Shown here: in pieces, positions 51,633 to 59,920 of the stretch
Position numbering within the stretch: position 1 is the first letter of the stretch
How the letters are laid out: each line of letters begins with the position of its first letter
NCBI RefSeq assembly: GCF_030294945.1
Contig: NZ_AP018448.1
Span: forward strand, 5,052,001-5,116,000
Length of the DNA: 64,000 bases
Origin: Streptomyces graminofaciens
GTDB lineage: Bacteria > Actinomycetota > Actinomycetes > Streptomycetales > Streptomycetaceae
Direction: 5' to 3'
Translations under genes and position numbers: made by a program
Notes under the pieces: model-generated
The model's input: the letters and a program-made list of their open reading frames with translations, nothing else
Database searches by the model: none
Told to the model about the DNA's origin: nothing

Positions 51633-52817
51633 TCAGCTCCCCGCGCCGGAGGCGCCCGTAGTGGACCCGCCCGAGGCGGACTCGTCACCCGAGGATCCCC
51701 TATCGACGGCGCCGCCGTCGACGACCACGCCGATCGCATCGGCCGGCCCGGTCTCCGGACCGCCGTCCACGACCGCGACACTCTCGGCCACCGATCGCGC
51801 GTCGGCCAAGTCGCCCTCGCCCAACGGCACCACGCCGGCCAAGCCGCCGGCCGAGCCCCTCGCCGCCGCCACATCTGCCAGCAGTTCGCGGAACGCCGCG
51901 GCGACCGTCTCGGGGTACTCCATCATCGCCACATGTCCCGCGTCCGGCAGGCAGACAAGCCTGGAGTCGCGGAAGGCACGGGCGGCGCGCTGGGCCATGC
52001 GGTAGCCGACGAGTTGGTCACGGCGGCCGTAGACGAGGAGGGTCGGGGCGAGGACGCGCTCGGCCTGGCGCCAGAGCGAGTGCTGGCCGCCGAGGGTGTA
52101 CGCGTCCACGAGCCCTCGGGCGGACCTCGTCAACGCGTCCCACATGTACGGCAGTTGAAGCCGCCGCTCCATCTCCTCGACCGCGTTGCGGAAGGCCTCG
52201 TCGGTGACGCGGCCGGGGTCGCCGTAGCACAGCGCCGTGACGCCCCGTACGCGCTGCTCGGCCGTCCAGTCCCTGGTGAAGCGGGTGAGGAGCGCGGTCA
52301 TGCCCGGCAGCGCGAGCATCCCCGTCGGCACCGCCGTCCGCTGCACGCGGATCTCCGGCAGCGCGGGCGAGACGAGGGTCAGCGTACGGACGAGGTCGGG
52401 GTGCAGGGCCGCGACACGGGTCGCGACGGCGCCGCCGAGGGAGTTCCCGAAGAGGTGCACGGGGCCGCGTCCGGACGCGTCGAGATAGCGGATGACCGCG
52501 CGGGCGTGCGCGGTCACCGAGTAGTTGCCGTCGTCCGGCGGAGGCGAGTCGCCGAAGCCCGGCAGATCGACCGCCTCGCCGTCCACGAGGTCGTCGAGGA
52601 GCGGCATCAGCTCCGACCAGTTCTGCGAGGAACCGCCCAGGCCGTGCACGTACAGGGCGGGCGGCAGCCCCTCCCTGGCCGGCGGTCTCGACCGGATCGA
52701 CAGCGTGATCCCCGGCAGCCGGACCGACCGCAGCCGCTCCCCGGGCGCGACCCGCACGGCACTCGCCTTCGGCGACGCGGTGGCGGTCAGCACGGACGGC
52801 AGCTCGGTCGAGGACAT
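51633..52817 (-). CDS. Alpha/beta hydrolase
   Basis: The 394-aa alpha/beta-hydrolase-fold protein has oxyanion motif YVHGLGGSSQNWSEL (about 56-70), nucleophile Ser in FGNSLGGA (about 123-130), the acid in YGRRDQLVG (about 265) and catalytic His in DAGHVAMMEYP (about 290). After residue 315 the C-terminus is an unusual Gly/Asp/Ser-rich tail (about 80 residues) with no family equivalent. No signal peptide. The ATG at 52817 has no Shine-Dalgarno, so it may be leaderless. Its stop is 8 bp before the DUF3152 start, giving a two-gene operon. Substrate unknown. Confidence 0.85.
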   Translation of the reverse strand: MSSTELPSVLTATASPKASAVRVAPGERLRSVRLPGITLSIRSRPPAREGLPPALYVHGLGGSSQNWSELMPLLDDLVDGEAVDLPGFGDSPPPDDGNYSVTAHARAVIRYLDASGRGPVHLFGNSLGGAVATRVAALHPDLVRTLTLVSPALPEIRVQRTAVPTGMLALPGMTALLTRFTRDWTAEQRVRGVTALCYGDPGRVTDEAFRNAVEEMERRLQLPYMWDALTRSARGLVDAYTLGGQHSLWRQAERVLAPTLLVYGRRDQLVGYRMAQRAARAFRDSRLVCLPDAGHVAMMEYPETVAAAFRELLADVAAARGSAGGLAGVVPLGEGDLADARSVAESVAVVDGGPETGPADAIGVVVDGGAVDRGSSGDESASGGSTTGASGAGS

Positions 52818-53036
52818 GCGGGCAATGTTACGAGACGATCACACCGTGGTTCGTGTGTTCGCCGTCACAGACCTGACGTGGCGCCAACAAAACTCCGCGA
52901 CATCCTCCCGACCACCACAGCGGCTCCCCGCCGGGGCCAGGTCACCGCCGGATCGCATAGCGCCACGATCCCCGGTCTCCTAGGCTCGACCACAGGGCAC
53001 CCGTACCCGGGCACCCGCACGGAAGGGGAAACCACG

Positions 53037-53255
53037 ATGGCCGTTGACCCGACCGATCCCGACACGTTCGAGGTCGAGGAAACCGCCGAAGAGATCGACT
53101 TCGAGGCCCCCGAGGTCGACGCCGCCGAGCAGCACACCGACATCACCGAGGACCGTGACGACCCGCTGACCGGCACCGACCGTGACTCCGCCAACGAGGC
53201 CGACCTCGCCGAACAGGCCCGTGTCGTCTCCCTCGACGAGGATGACTACAGGTGA
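53037..53255 (+). CDS. Small acidic conserved protein
   Basis: The 72-aa protein is almost a third Asp plus Glu and has no recognised fold. The start MAVDPTDPDTFEVEE and the end ARVVSLDEDDYR look like a conserved Streptomyces family, which is recall rather than a search. It is probably disordered, perhaps acting as a binding partner or chaperone for a basic protein. ATG at 53037 has GGAAGGGGAA ideally spaced. It is divergent from the hydrolase gene and followed by the TetR gene after 201 bp. Confidence 0.75.
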   Translation: MAVDPTDPDTFEVEETAEEIDFEAPEVDAAEQHTDITEDRDDPLTGTDRDSANEADLAEQARVVSLDEDDYR

Positions 53256-53456
53256 CGCGGAGAGCCTCGAAGAGCGACCATCGGTGACGAGCAAGGGCTT
53301 CCTTCTGCCCGGCCTGCCCCCGTTTGACGTGCTACGCGGCACTTTCCCCGCTGTCCGGTCCGTGAAATTCTGCGCTCGCACCGCGCACACCGGGGTTACC
53401 GAAAAGTACGATGGCGGCGCGGCGCACACCGCATGTGGACGATTTTGGGAGGCGGC

Positions 53457-54101
53457 GTGACAGCCATCGAGCAGACAGAGGCGGCGCGCCCGCGGGGCAC
53501 ACGCCTGCCGCGCCGAGCCCGACGGAACCAGCTGCTGGGCGCCGCCCAGGAAGTTTTCGTGGCCCAGGGCTACCACTCGGCCGCCATGGACGACATCGCC
53601 GAGCGCGCCGGCGTCAGCAAGCCGGTGCTCTACCAGCACTTCCCGGGCAAGCTGGATCTCTACCTGGCCCTGCTGGACCAGCACTGCGAGGCCCTGATCC
53701 AGGCCGTACGCGGGGCGCTCGCGTCGACGACCGACAACAAGCAGCGCGTGCGGGCCACGATGGACGCGTACTTCGGGTACGTCGAGGACGAGGGCGGCGC
53801 CTTCCGGCTGGTCTTCGAGTCGGACCTGACGAACGAGCCCGCCGTGCGCGAGCGCGTCGACAAGGTCACGAACGAGTGCGCCGAGGCGATCTGCGAGGTC
53901 ATCGTTGAGGACACCGGCCTGTCGCGCGCGGAGTCGATGCTCCTCGCCTCGGGTCTGGGCGGCCTGTCCCAGGTGGTCGCGCGTTCCTGGCTGCACAGCG
54001 ACCGCAGCGTCCCGCGCGAGCAGGCCGTCCAACTGCTGGCCTCGCTGGCCTGGCGCGGCATCGCGGGCTTCCCGCTGCACGGCATCGAGCAGCGGGACTG
54101 A
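53457..54101 (+). CDS. TetR-family transcriptional regulator
   Basis: This 214-aa TetR regulator has an N-terminal HTH (about 18-65; RRNQLLGAAQEVFVAQGYHS and AERAGVSKPVLYQHFPGK). A helical ligand-binding domain follows (about 75-210). From recall, the order TetR then DUF3107 matches mycobacterial Rv3208 (FasR) and Rv3208A, a lipid-synthesis regulator, so a fatty-acid-related role is possible but unproven here. GTG at 53457 has GGGAGG placed 4 nt upstream; ATG at 53433 would add eight poor residues. DUF3107 follows 180 bp later. Confidence 0.88.
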   Translation: MTAIEQTEAARPRGTRLPRRARRNQLLGAAQEVFVAQGYHSAAMDDIAERAGVSKPVLYQHFPGKLDLYLALLDQHCEALIQAVRGALASTTDNKQRVRATMDAYFGYVEDEGGAFRLVFESDLTNEPAVRERVDKVTNECAEAICEVIVEDTGLSRAESMLLASGLGGLSQVVARSWLHSDRSVPREQAVQLLASLAWRGIAGFPLHGIEQRD

Positions 54102-54281
54102 CGGACCCGCGATCCACTGTTCACGATCCATCGACCGTCCCGTGGCGGGGGCTCTGTTCCCGCCCACTGTTCGCTCTTGGCGTTCTTGAGCGGAGCGTGT
54201 ACGTCCCCTCACCGGGCTAATGTGTGCTGGGTACGGCGCGGATAGGTCGCGCACTTCACTGACCGTCGGAGGGACATAGCC

Positions 54282-54509
54282 GTGGAGGTCAAGATCGGCG
54301 TGCAGCACGCGCCCCGCGAGATCGTTCTGGAGAGCGGTCAGAGTGCCGAGGAGGTCGAGCGGGCCGTGGCAGAAGCGCTGGCCGGAAAGTCGCCGCTGCT
54401 GAGCCTCTCGGACGAGCATGGTCGCAAGGTCCTGATCCCGGCCGACCGTCTCGCGTACGTGGACATCGGTGAGCCGACCGTCCGCAAGGTGGGCTTCAGC
54501 GCGCTGTAG
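54282..54509 (+). CDS. DUF3107 small protein
   Basis: This 75-aa protein of the DUF3107 family is conserved in actinobacteria and is usually found beside a TetR regulator. It starts MEVKIGVQHAPREIVLES, has a short helix (EEVERAVAEALAG) and ends with DRLAYVDIGEPTVRKVGF. No function is known. GTG at 54282 has a strong GGAGGG upstream. A large terminator begins 11 nt after its stop. Confidence 0.88.
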   Translation: MEVKIGVQHAPREIVLESGQSAEEVERAVAEALAGKSPLLSLSDEHGRKVLIPADRLAYVDIGEPTVRKVGFSAL

Positions 54510-54520
54510 TCGACAGACAC

Positions 54521-54562
54521 GAGAGAGGGGCCCGGTGATTTCACCCACCGGGCCCCTCTCTC
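54521..54562 (+). terminator. Rho-independent terminator after DUF3107
   Basis: A perfect 17-bp stem (54521-54537 with 54546-54562) with an 8-nt loop is followed by T-rich ATGTCTTCTT. This is one of the clearest terminators in the window. Confidence 0.88.
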
Positions 54563-54691
54563 ATGTCTTCTTACTTCAGCACGGATGGAGCACAACTCCC
54601 CCATAGAGGAGGATTGCGTTCCGCCACGGGCGGGTAGGACCGGCTACGACCGATTTGCCCAGGCCATGGCCGTGCGGGAGGAAACCCGATC

Positions 54692-54961
54692 ATGTTCTTG
54701 GAAGCGCTCGGCTCCGCCGTTCTCGGCCTCGCGCTGGCATGGGTGGCCGCCGTGAGGCTGCCGCACCGCCTGCCGCCCCGGGCCCTGGTCCTGCCCACCG
54801 GCATCGCCGGCGCCCTCTTCGGCGCCTTCCTCACCGCCACCGCCCTGGGCTCGGGCAACGCCCTCGTGATCCTCGTCGGCGCCCTGGTCTTCGCTGCGGC
54901 GTCCGTGTCCCTGCTGCTGAGGCCGACCAAAAGACTCCACAGCAGCTCGGCGCCGGCGTAA
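54692..54961 (+). CDS. Small three-helix membrane protein
   Basis: This 89-aa hydrophobic protein has three predicted transmembrane helices: ALGSAVLGLALAWVAAVRL, LVLPTGIAGALFGAFLTATA and ALVILVGALVFAAASVSLLL. It ends in a short basic tail (RPTKRLHSS). No family is recognised and its function is unknown. ATG at 54692 has GGGAGGAAA about 10 nt upstream, an excellent start. A dispersed-repeat hairpin follows the stop by 6 nt and probably ends the transcript. Confidence 0.75.
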   Translation: MFLEALGSAVLGLALAWVAAVRLPHRLPPRALVLPTGIAGALFGAFLTATALGSGNALVILVGALVFAAASVSLLLRPTKRLHSSSAPA

Positions 54962-54962
54962 G

Positions 54963-55033
54963 AGGGGCCGCGCCCCTTGAGGGGCGCGGGACTGTGACAT
55001 GTGCGGCTCCGCCGCGTGGGCGCGACAGCCACG
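54963..55033 (+). repeat. Dispersed intergenic repeat, copy A, with hairpin
   Basis: A 9-bp hairpin (CCGCGCCCC-TTGA-GGGGCGCGG at 54968-54989) is followed by a block reading GCGGCTCCGCCGCGTGGGCG. The same hairpin-plus-block order recurs at 62949-63030. This resembles a high-copy intergenic repeat family of Streptomyces, often placed as terminator after genes. Confidence 0.65.
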
Positions 55034-55089
55034 AACAACTCGCAGGCGCCCGACAACCCAGGCCCCCAACGGCGATGAGGCGCCCCAGC

Positions 55090-55842
55090 TCAGGCCGCGA
55101 GGCCCAGCGCAGCCATCCGCTTGGTGTGCGCCTCGGTGATCCGCGAGAACATCCGCCCCACCTCGGCCAGATCGAACCCGTCGGCGACCCCGCCCACCAG
55201 CATGGTGGACAGCGCATCGCGGTCGGCGACGACCCGCTGCGACTGCGACAGCGCCTCGCCCATCAGTCGCCGCGCCCACAGCGCGAGTCGCCCGCCCACA
55301 CGCGGGTCCTCGTCGATCGCCGCGCGCACCTTCTCCACGGCGAACCCGGCGTGCCCGGTGTCGTCGAGGACGGCGAGCACGAGGCCGCGGGTGTCGGAGT
55401 CGAGGTGGTTGGCGACCTCACGGTAGAAGTCGCTGGCGATCGAGTCGCCGACGTAGGCCTTGACGAGGCCCTCCAGCCAGTCCGAGGGCGCGGTCTGCTT
55501 GTGGAAGCCGTCGAGCGCGGCGACGAAGGGCTCCATGGCGCGCGTCGGCTCCTCGCCGATCCCGGCCAGCCGGTCGCGCAGCCTCTCGAAGTGGTGGAAC
55601 TCTGCCGCCGCCATCTTCGCCAACTCCGCCTTGTCCAGAAGGGTCGGCGCCAGCTTCGCGTCCTCCGCGAGCCGCTCGAACGCCGCCAGTTCCCCGTACG
55701 CCAGCGCCCCGAGCAGATCCACTACCGCGGCGCGGTACTGCGGGTCGGCGGCGGCCGTCTCCCAGTCCTGGGCGGCGATCCCGGTGGCCTCGGCGGTGTC
55801 GGCCGTGTTGTCAGGCTTGTCAGACGTCGTCATGAAGCGCAC
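55090..55842 (-). CDS. Ferritin-like fold protein (MiaE-related)
   Basis: The 250-aa four-helix-bundle protein has diiron-type ligands. ALAYGELAAFERLAEDA (about 46-62) and AAAEFHHFERLRDRLAG (about 77-93) form one ExxH-like pair. Acidic/His residues in VANHLDSDTRG and LDDTGHAGFAVE would form the second. Such proteins are related to tRNA-hydroxylase MiaE or to ferritin-like oxidases; the substrate is unknown. GTG at 55842 is kept because GGAG lies about 9 nt upstream; ATG at 55833 lacks one. It is divergent from the DEAD-box helicase. Conserved order TetR-DUF3107-ferritin-like-helicase is seen in mycobacteria, from recall. Confidence 0.83.
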   Translation of the reverse strand: MRFMTTSDKPDNTADTAEATGIAAQDWETAAADPQYRAAVVDLLGALAYGELAAFERLAEDAKLAPTLLDKAELAKMAAAEFHHFERLRDRLAGIGEEPTRAMEPFVAALDGFHKQTAPSDWLEGLVKAYVGDSIASDFYREVANHLDSDTRGLVLAVLDDTGHAGFAVEKVRAAIDEDPRVGGRLALWARRLMGEALSQSQRVVADRDALSTMLVGGVADGFDLAEVGRMFSRITEAHTKRMAALGLAA

Positions 55843-56235
55843 AATAGCCCGCTCCCCGCCCGTTGAAGGGCCTGGTCATTCAGTGTGACGACGACTACGT
55901 GACCAAATCGGCCATCGCATATGCGCGATTCCGGGGTATGGTGGTAATGCGCCTGCTGGTACGTCGACGTGTCTCGACTGTATCTCGACAGGCCGCACGC
56001 ATGAGGATGCCCGGTCGGTGGCCCGATCGGCTCCGACCCGACAGCCCTCCTTTTCCGTACGGCACTCTGCGTACGGCGTCCGGAGGGACCCCCTCAGCGG
56101 TATGAGCGCTAGAGCGTCGGCAGTGGTCCCGTGCCACACGGCCCGCCCGTGAGGGCGGCCGACGTCCCCCTGGCACGGTCGGACGACACGACCCCCGCGC
56201 TCGCCTCGCACCGCGCACACAGAAGAGGCAGCACC
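55843..56235. other. 393-bp divergent promoter and leader region of the DEAD-box gene
   Basis: No gene is supported here. It contains a 10-bp palindrome CGCATATGCG (55916-55925), a short CCGTACG / CGTACGG hairpin (56055-56076) and AT-rich patches near 55930-55950. Long 5' leaders are common before cold-inducible DEAD-box helicase genes, so a structured leader is plausible but unproven. Confidence 0.5.
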
Positions 56236-58683
56236 CTGACTACGACGTTTCGAGATCTCGGAATCTTTCCCGAGACGGCCGAGGCCCTGGAGGCCGTCGG
56301 CATCATCACCCCCTTCCCCATCCAGGAGATGACGCTCCCGGTCGCCCTCACCGGCACCGATGTCATCGGCCAGGCCAAGACCGGCACCGGCAAGACGCTC
56401 GGCTTCGGCCTCCCGCTCCTCGAGCGCGTCGTCGTCCCCGCCGACGTCGAGGCCGGCCGCTCCAAGCCCGAGGACCTCGTCGACTCCCCGCAGGCCCTCA
56501 TCGTGGTCCCCACGCGCGAGCTGTGCACCCAGGTCACCAACGACCTGCTGACGGCCGGCAAGGTCCGCAACGTCCGCGTGTCGGCGATCTACGGCGGCCG
56601 CGCCTACGAGCCCCAGGTCGAGGCCCTGAAGAAGGGCGTCGACGTGGTCGTCGGCACCCCGGGCCGCCTGCTCGACCTCGCGGGCCAGAAGAAGCTCAAC
56701 CTGAAGAACGTCAAGTGCCTGGTCCTCGACGAGGCCGACGAGATGCTCGACCTGGGCTTCCTGCCCGACGTCGAGAAGATCATCAACATGCTGCCGGCCC
56801 GCCGCCAGACGATGCTGTTCTCGGCGACCATGCCGGGCGCGGTCATCGGCCTCGCCCGCCGGTACATGTCGCAGCCCACGCACATCCGCGCCACGGCGCC
56901 GGACGACGAGGGCGCGACGGTCGCGAACACCTCGCAGTACGTCTACCGCGCGCACAACATGGACAAGCCCGAGATGGTCGCGCGCATACTGCAGGCCGAC
57001 GGCCGGGGACTGGCCATGGTCTTCTGCCGCACGAAGCGCACCGCGGCCGACCTCGCCGACCAGCTCAAGCAGCGTGGCTTCGCCTCCGGCGCGGTCCACG
57101 GCGACCTCGGCCAGGGCGCCCGCGAGCAGGCGCTGCGCGCCTTCCGCAACGGCAAGGTGGACGTGCTCGTCTGCACCGACGTGGCCGCGCGCGGCATCGA
57201 CGTCGAAGGCGTCACGCACGTCATCAACTACCAGTCGCCGGAAGAGGAGAAGACGTACCTGCACCGCATCGGCCGTACGGGCCGCGCGGGCAACAAGGGC
57301 ATCGCGATCACCCTCGTCGACTGGGACGACATCCCGCGCTGGCAGCTGATCAACAAGGCGCTGGAGCTGAACTTCAACGACCCGCCGGAGACGTACTCCA
57401 CGTCCCCGCACCTGTACTCCGACCTCAGCATCCCCGAGGGCACGAAGGGTGTCCTGCCGCGCTCCGAGCGGACCCGCGCGGGTCTGGACGCGGAGGAGCT
57501 GGAGGACCTCGGTGAGCCGGGCGGCCGTGGCCCGCGCGGTCGTGGCGGCCGCTCGTCGGCCCCGTCCGCGGCGTCCGCGCCGTCCGCCGAGCGCGAGCGC
57601 CCGGCGCGCACGCCCCGCCGTCGCCGCCGCACGCGCAACGGCTCGCTGATCGACGCGACGACGCCCGGTGCCACGGAGGCAACGGAAGCGTCGGAGACGT
57701 CCGAGGTGTCGGGTACGCCCGCGCCGACCGACTCCGCCGAGCCCCGCACCCCGCGTCGCCGTCGCCGTACGCGCGCCGGAGCGGCAGGGGAGGCTGCCGC
57801 CGAGGCCGTGGCCGACACGGTGGAGAGCGCCACCCCGCCCGTGGACTCGTCGGCGTCGGAGGAGGCCCCGGCCAAGCCGCGTCGTCGGCGCACCCGCAAG
57901 GCCGCCGAGGCCGTCGTGGAGACGGTCGAAGCCACCCTCCCCGCAGAGCCGGTGGAGGAGGCCCCGGCGACGCAGCCGCGCCGCCGCACCCGCAAGGCCG
58001 CCGAGACCGTCGTGGAGACGGTCGAAGCCCCCCTCCCGGTCGAGACCGTGGAGGAAGCCGCACCGGCCAAGCCCCGCCGCCGCACCCGCAAGGCCGTCGA
58101 GGCCGAGGTCACCGCCGAGGCCGTCGTGGACGAGGTCGAGGCCAAGCCCCGTCGGCGCACCCGCAAGGCCGCCGAGGCCGTGGTCGAGGCCCCGGACGCC
58201 GTGGTCGCCGAGCCGGCCGAGGCTCCGGCCGCGCCGCGCCGCCGCACCCGCAAGGCCGCCGAAGCCGTCGTGGAGACGGTCGAAGCCCCCCTCCCGGTCG
58301 AGACCGTGGAGGAAGCCGCACCGGCCAAGCCCCGCCGCCGCACCCGCAAGGCCGTCGAGGCCGAGGTCACCGCCGAGGCCGTCGTGGACGAGGTCGAGGC
58401 CAAGCCCCGTCGGCGCACCCGCAAGGCCGCCGAGGCCGTGGTCGAGGCCCCGGACGCCGTGGTCGCCGAGCCGGCCGAGGCTCCGGCCGCGCCGCGCCGC
58501 CGTACGCGGAAGGCCACCGAGGCCGTGGTTCCGGCGCAGGCAACCGAGGAGACCGTGAGCAAGCCTCGGCGGACGCGTAAGGCCACCGCCGTGGTCGAGG
58601 TCACCGGTGAGGATACCGAGGCGCCGAAGCCCAGGCGGCGGACGCGTAAGGCGACGGTTGCCGCGGAGTCGACGGAGGGCTGA
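56236..58683 (+). CDS. DEAD-box RNA helicase with long repetitive basic C-terminal tail
   Basis: The protein is about 815 aa. The RecA-like core (about 1-410) has the Q motif (TPFPIQEMTLPVAL), Walker A AKTGTGKT, PTRELCTQV, DEAD in VLDEADEMLDLGF, SAT in SATMPG, VCTDVAARGIDVEGV and HRIGRTGRAG. The tail (about 430-815) is built of repeats ending in RRRTRKA, alternating basic RRRTRK and acidic Ala/Glu/Val segments, probably an RNA-binding disordered region. The most likely start is CTG at 56236, since AGAGG sits 7 nt upstream and LTTTFRDLG fits the family. GTG codons at 56131 and 56149 lack a Shine-Dalgarno. It likely acts in RNA decay or ribosome assembly. Confidence 0.9.
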   Translation: MTTTFRDLGIFPETAEALEAVGIITPFPIQEMTLPVALTGTDVIGQAKTGTGKTLGFGLPLLERVVVPADVEAGRSKPEDLVDSPQALIVVPTRELCTQVTNDLLTAGKVRNVRVSAIYGGRAYEPQVEALKKGVDVVVGTPGRLLDLAGQKKLNLKNVKCLVLDEADEMLDLGFLPDVEKIINMLPARRQTMLFSATMPGAVIGLARRYMSQPTHIRATAPDDEGATVANTSQYVYRAHNMDKPEMVARILQADGRGLAMVFCRTKRTAADLADQLKQRGFASGAVHGDLGQGAREQALRAFRNGKVDVLVCTDVAARGIDVEGVTHVINYQSPEEEKTYLHRIGRTGRAGNKGIAITLVDWDDIPRWQLINKALELNFNDPPETYSTSPHLYSDLSIPEGTKGVLPRSERTRAGLDAEELEDLGEPGGRGPRGRGGRSSAPSAASAPSAERERPARTPRRRRRTRNGSLIDATTPGATEATEASETSEVSGTPAPTDSAEPRTPRRRRRTRAGAAGEAAAEAVADTVESATPPVDSSASEEAPAKPRRRRTRKAAEAVVETVEATLPAEPVEEAPATQPRRRTRKAAETVVETVEAPLPVETVEEAAPAKPRRRTRKAVEAEVTAEAVVDEVEAKPRRRTRKAAEAVVEAPDAVVAEPAEAPAAPRRRTRKAAEAVVETVEAPLPVETVEEAAPAKPRRRTRKAVEAEVTAEAVVDEVEAKPRRRTRKAAEAVVEAPDAVVAEPAEAPAAPRRRTRKATEAVVPAQATEETVSKPRRTRKATAVVEVTGEDTEAPKPRRRTRKATVAAESTEG
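57976..58491 (+). repeat. 258-bp tandem duplication in the DEAD-box tail
   Basis: Two adjacent 86-codon units, 57976-58233 and 58234-58491, differ at only about two positions near the start. Their near-identity, including third codon positions, indicates a recent duplication or homogenisation. Confidence 0.92.
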
Positions 58684-58693
58684 TTCAGCCTGC

Positions 58694-58732
58694 GAAGGCC
58701 CGGTTCCCCATTCCGATGGGGGCCGGGCCTTC
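58694..58732 (+). terminator. Terminator after the DEAD-box gene
   Basis: A GAAGGCCCGG / CCGGGCCTTC stem (58694-58703 and 58723-58732) has an inner CCCCAT / ATGGGG stem. It starts 11 nt past the stop. Confidence 0.75.
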
Positions 58733-58784
58733 GGCGTTCGTGGAGCCCGGGGTGAGTTGTCGCCCGCGGGTCGCTGGGGGCTTG

Positions 58785-58830
58785 TCGCGCGGTTCCCCGC
58801 ACCCCCTCAGGGACGCGGGGAACCGCGCGA
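58785..58830. repeat. Dispersed palindromic repeat
   Basis: Perfect 16-bp arms (TCGCGCGGTTCCCCGC at 58785-58800 and its complement at 58815-58830) flank a 14-nt loop. This resembles a common Streptomyces intergenic palindrome with GCGGGGAACCGCGCGA at its edge. Confidence 0.65.
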
Positions 58831-58888
58831 ACAACCCAACACAACCCGCGCCCGCCAACCAACCGCACCCGCCCGATACCCTCCCCCC

Positions 58889-59785
58889 ATGAGCCGTCCG
58901 CCCACCTTCACCCCACCCCCCGGCGCCCGCGCCCACCGCCTCCACACCCCGCGCGGCGAGTTCGCCGTGATCGAGGCGGGCGCGGCGGTGAAGGGAACCG
59001 CTCTGCTCATCCCCGGCTTCACCGGCAGCAAGGAGGACTTCATCGCCCTCCACGTACCGCTCGCCGCCGCCGGCTACCGCACGATCGCCGTGGACGGCCG
59101 CGGACAGTACGAGTCCCCGGGCCCGAGGGACGACGAATCGGCCTACGCCCAGGACGAGTTGGCCCTGGACCTCCTCGCCCAGGCCCACGCCGTGAGCGAG
59201 GGCGGCGGCCCACTCCACCTCCTCGGCCACTCCCTCGGCGGCCAGATCTCCCGCATCGCCGTACTCCGCGACGCCTCCCCCTTCGCCTCCCTGACCCTCA
59301 TGTCCTCGGGCCCCGCCCAGATCTCGCCCTCCCAGCAGGAGCGCGTGAAGTTGCTGCGCGACGCCCTCACCGTCATGGGCATGGAAGAGGTGTGGGAAGC
59401 CATCCAGGCCCTGGAACCCCCGGAGGAGACCGCGACTGGCGCCCTCGACGAGGGCCTGGACGACAGCGCCGACCTCCGCCGCCGCTGGCTCGCCACCAGC
59501 CCGGCCCAGCTGATCGCCACCGGCCGCCAGCTCTGCGCCGAACCCGACCGCATCGCCGAACTGGCCGCCGTCGGCCTGCCCTGCCACGTCCTGTCCGGCG
59601 ACCACGACGACACCTGGCCGGTCTCCGTCCTCGACGACATGGCCGTACGACTGCGCGCCCACCGCACGGTGGTCCGCGAGGCCGACCACTCACCCAACAC
59701 GGACCAGCCGGAGGCGACGGCACAGGCCCTCATCGCCTTCTGGGACGGCGTGGACAGCAGGAACGGCGTGCGGGACGGCCGCTAG
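58889..59785 (+). CDS. Alpha/beta hydrolase
   Basis: The 298-aa alpha/beta-hydrolase has oxyanion motif LLIPGFTGSKEDF (about 38-50), AVDGRGQYESPGP, nucleophile Ser in LLGHSLGGQISR (about 112-123), acid in LSGDHDDTWPV (about 235) and His in READHSPNTDQPE (about 268). No signal peptide. ATG at 58889 fits the family start. Its stop codon TAG is formed by the left end of a MITE-like element (59782-59920), so the last residues may differ in relatives lacking the insertion. Substrate unknown. Confidence 0.87.
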   Translation: MSRPPTFTPPPGARAHRLHTPRGEFAVIEAGAAVKGTALLIPGFTGSKEDFIALHVPLAAAGYRTIAVDGRGQYESPGPRDDESAYAQDELALDLLAQAHAVSEGGGPLHLLGHSLGGQISRIAVLRDASPFASLTLMSSGPAQISPSQQERVKLLRDALTVMGMEEVWEAIQALEPPEETATGALDEGLDDSADLRRRWLATSPAQLIATGRQLCAEPDRIAELAAVGLPCHVLSGDHDDTWPVSVLDDMAVRLRAHRTVVREADHSPNTDQPEATAQALIAFWDGVDSRNGVRDGR

Positions 59786-59920
59786 GGTCTGTCGTCACAT
59801 TTCCGTCTGCCGCGCGACGCCATGCACGCACTCTCGGCTCCGCTCGAGCGGGAGGTGCCCCCACTCCACCGGGCGGCCCGTCCTTCGGGCGGACGACGGG
59901 AATGTGACGACAGGCCCTAG
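59782..59920. mobile_element. 139-bp MITE-like element with 26-bp inverted ends
   Basis: Terminal arms at 59782-59807 and 59895-59920 match at 24 of 26 positions as inverted repeats and both end in CTAG. The interior has no ORF. CTAG could be a target duplication. It lies between convergent genes and supplies the stop codon of both. The mobilising transposase is not in the window. Confidence 0.6.

Noticed and set aside
58607..58888. N-terminal extension of the second alpha/beta hydrolase
   Set aside because: The in-frame upstream sequence overlaps the DEAD-box gene end, its terminator and a palindromic repeat. The family start is ATG 58889.
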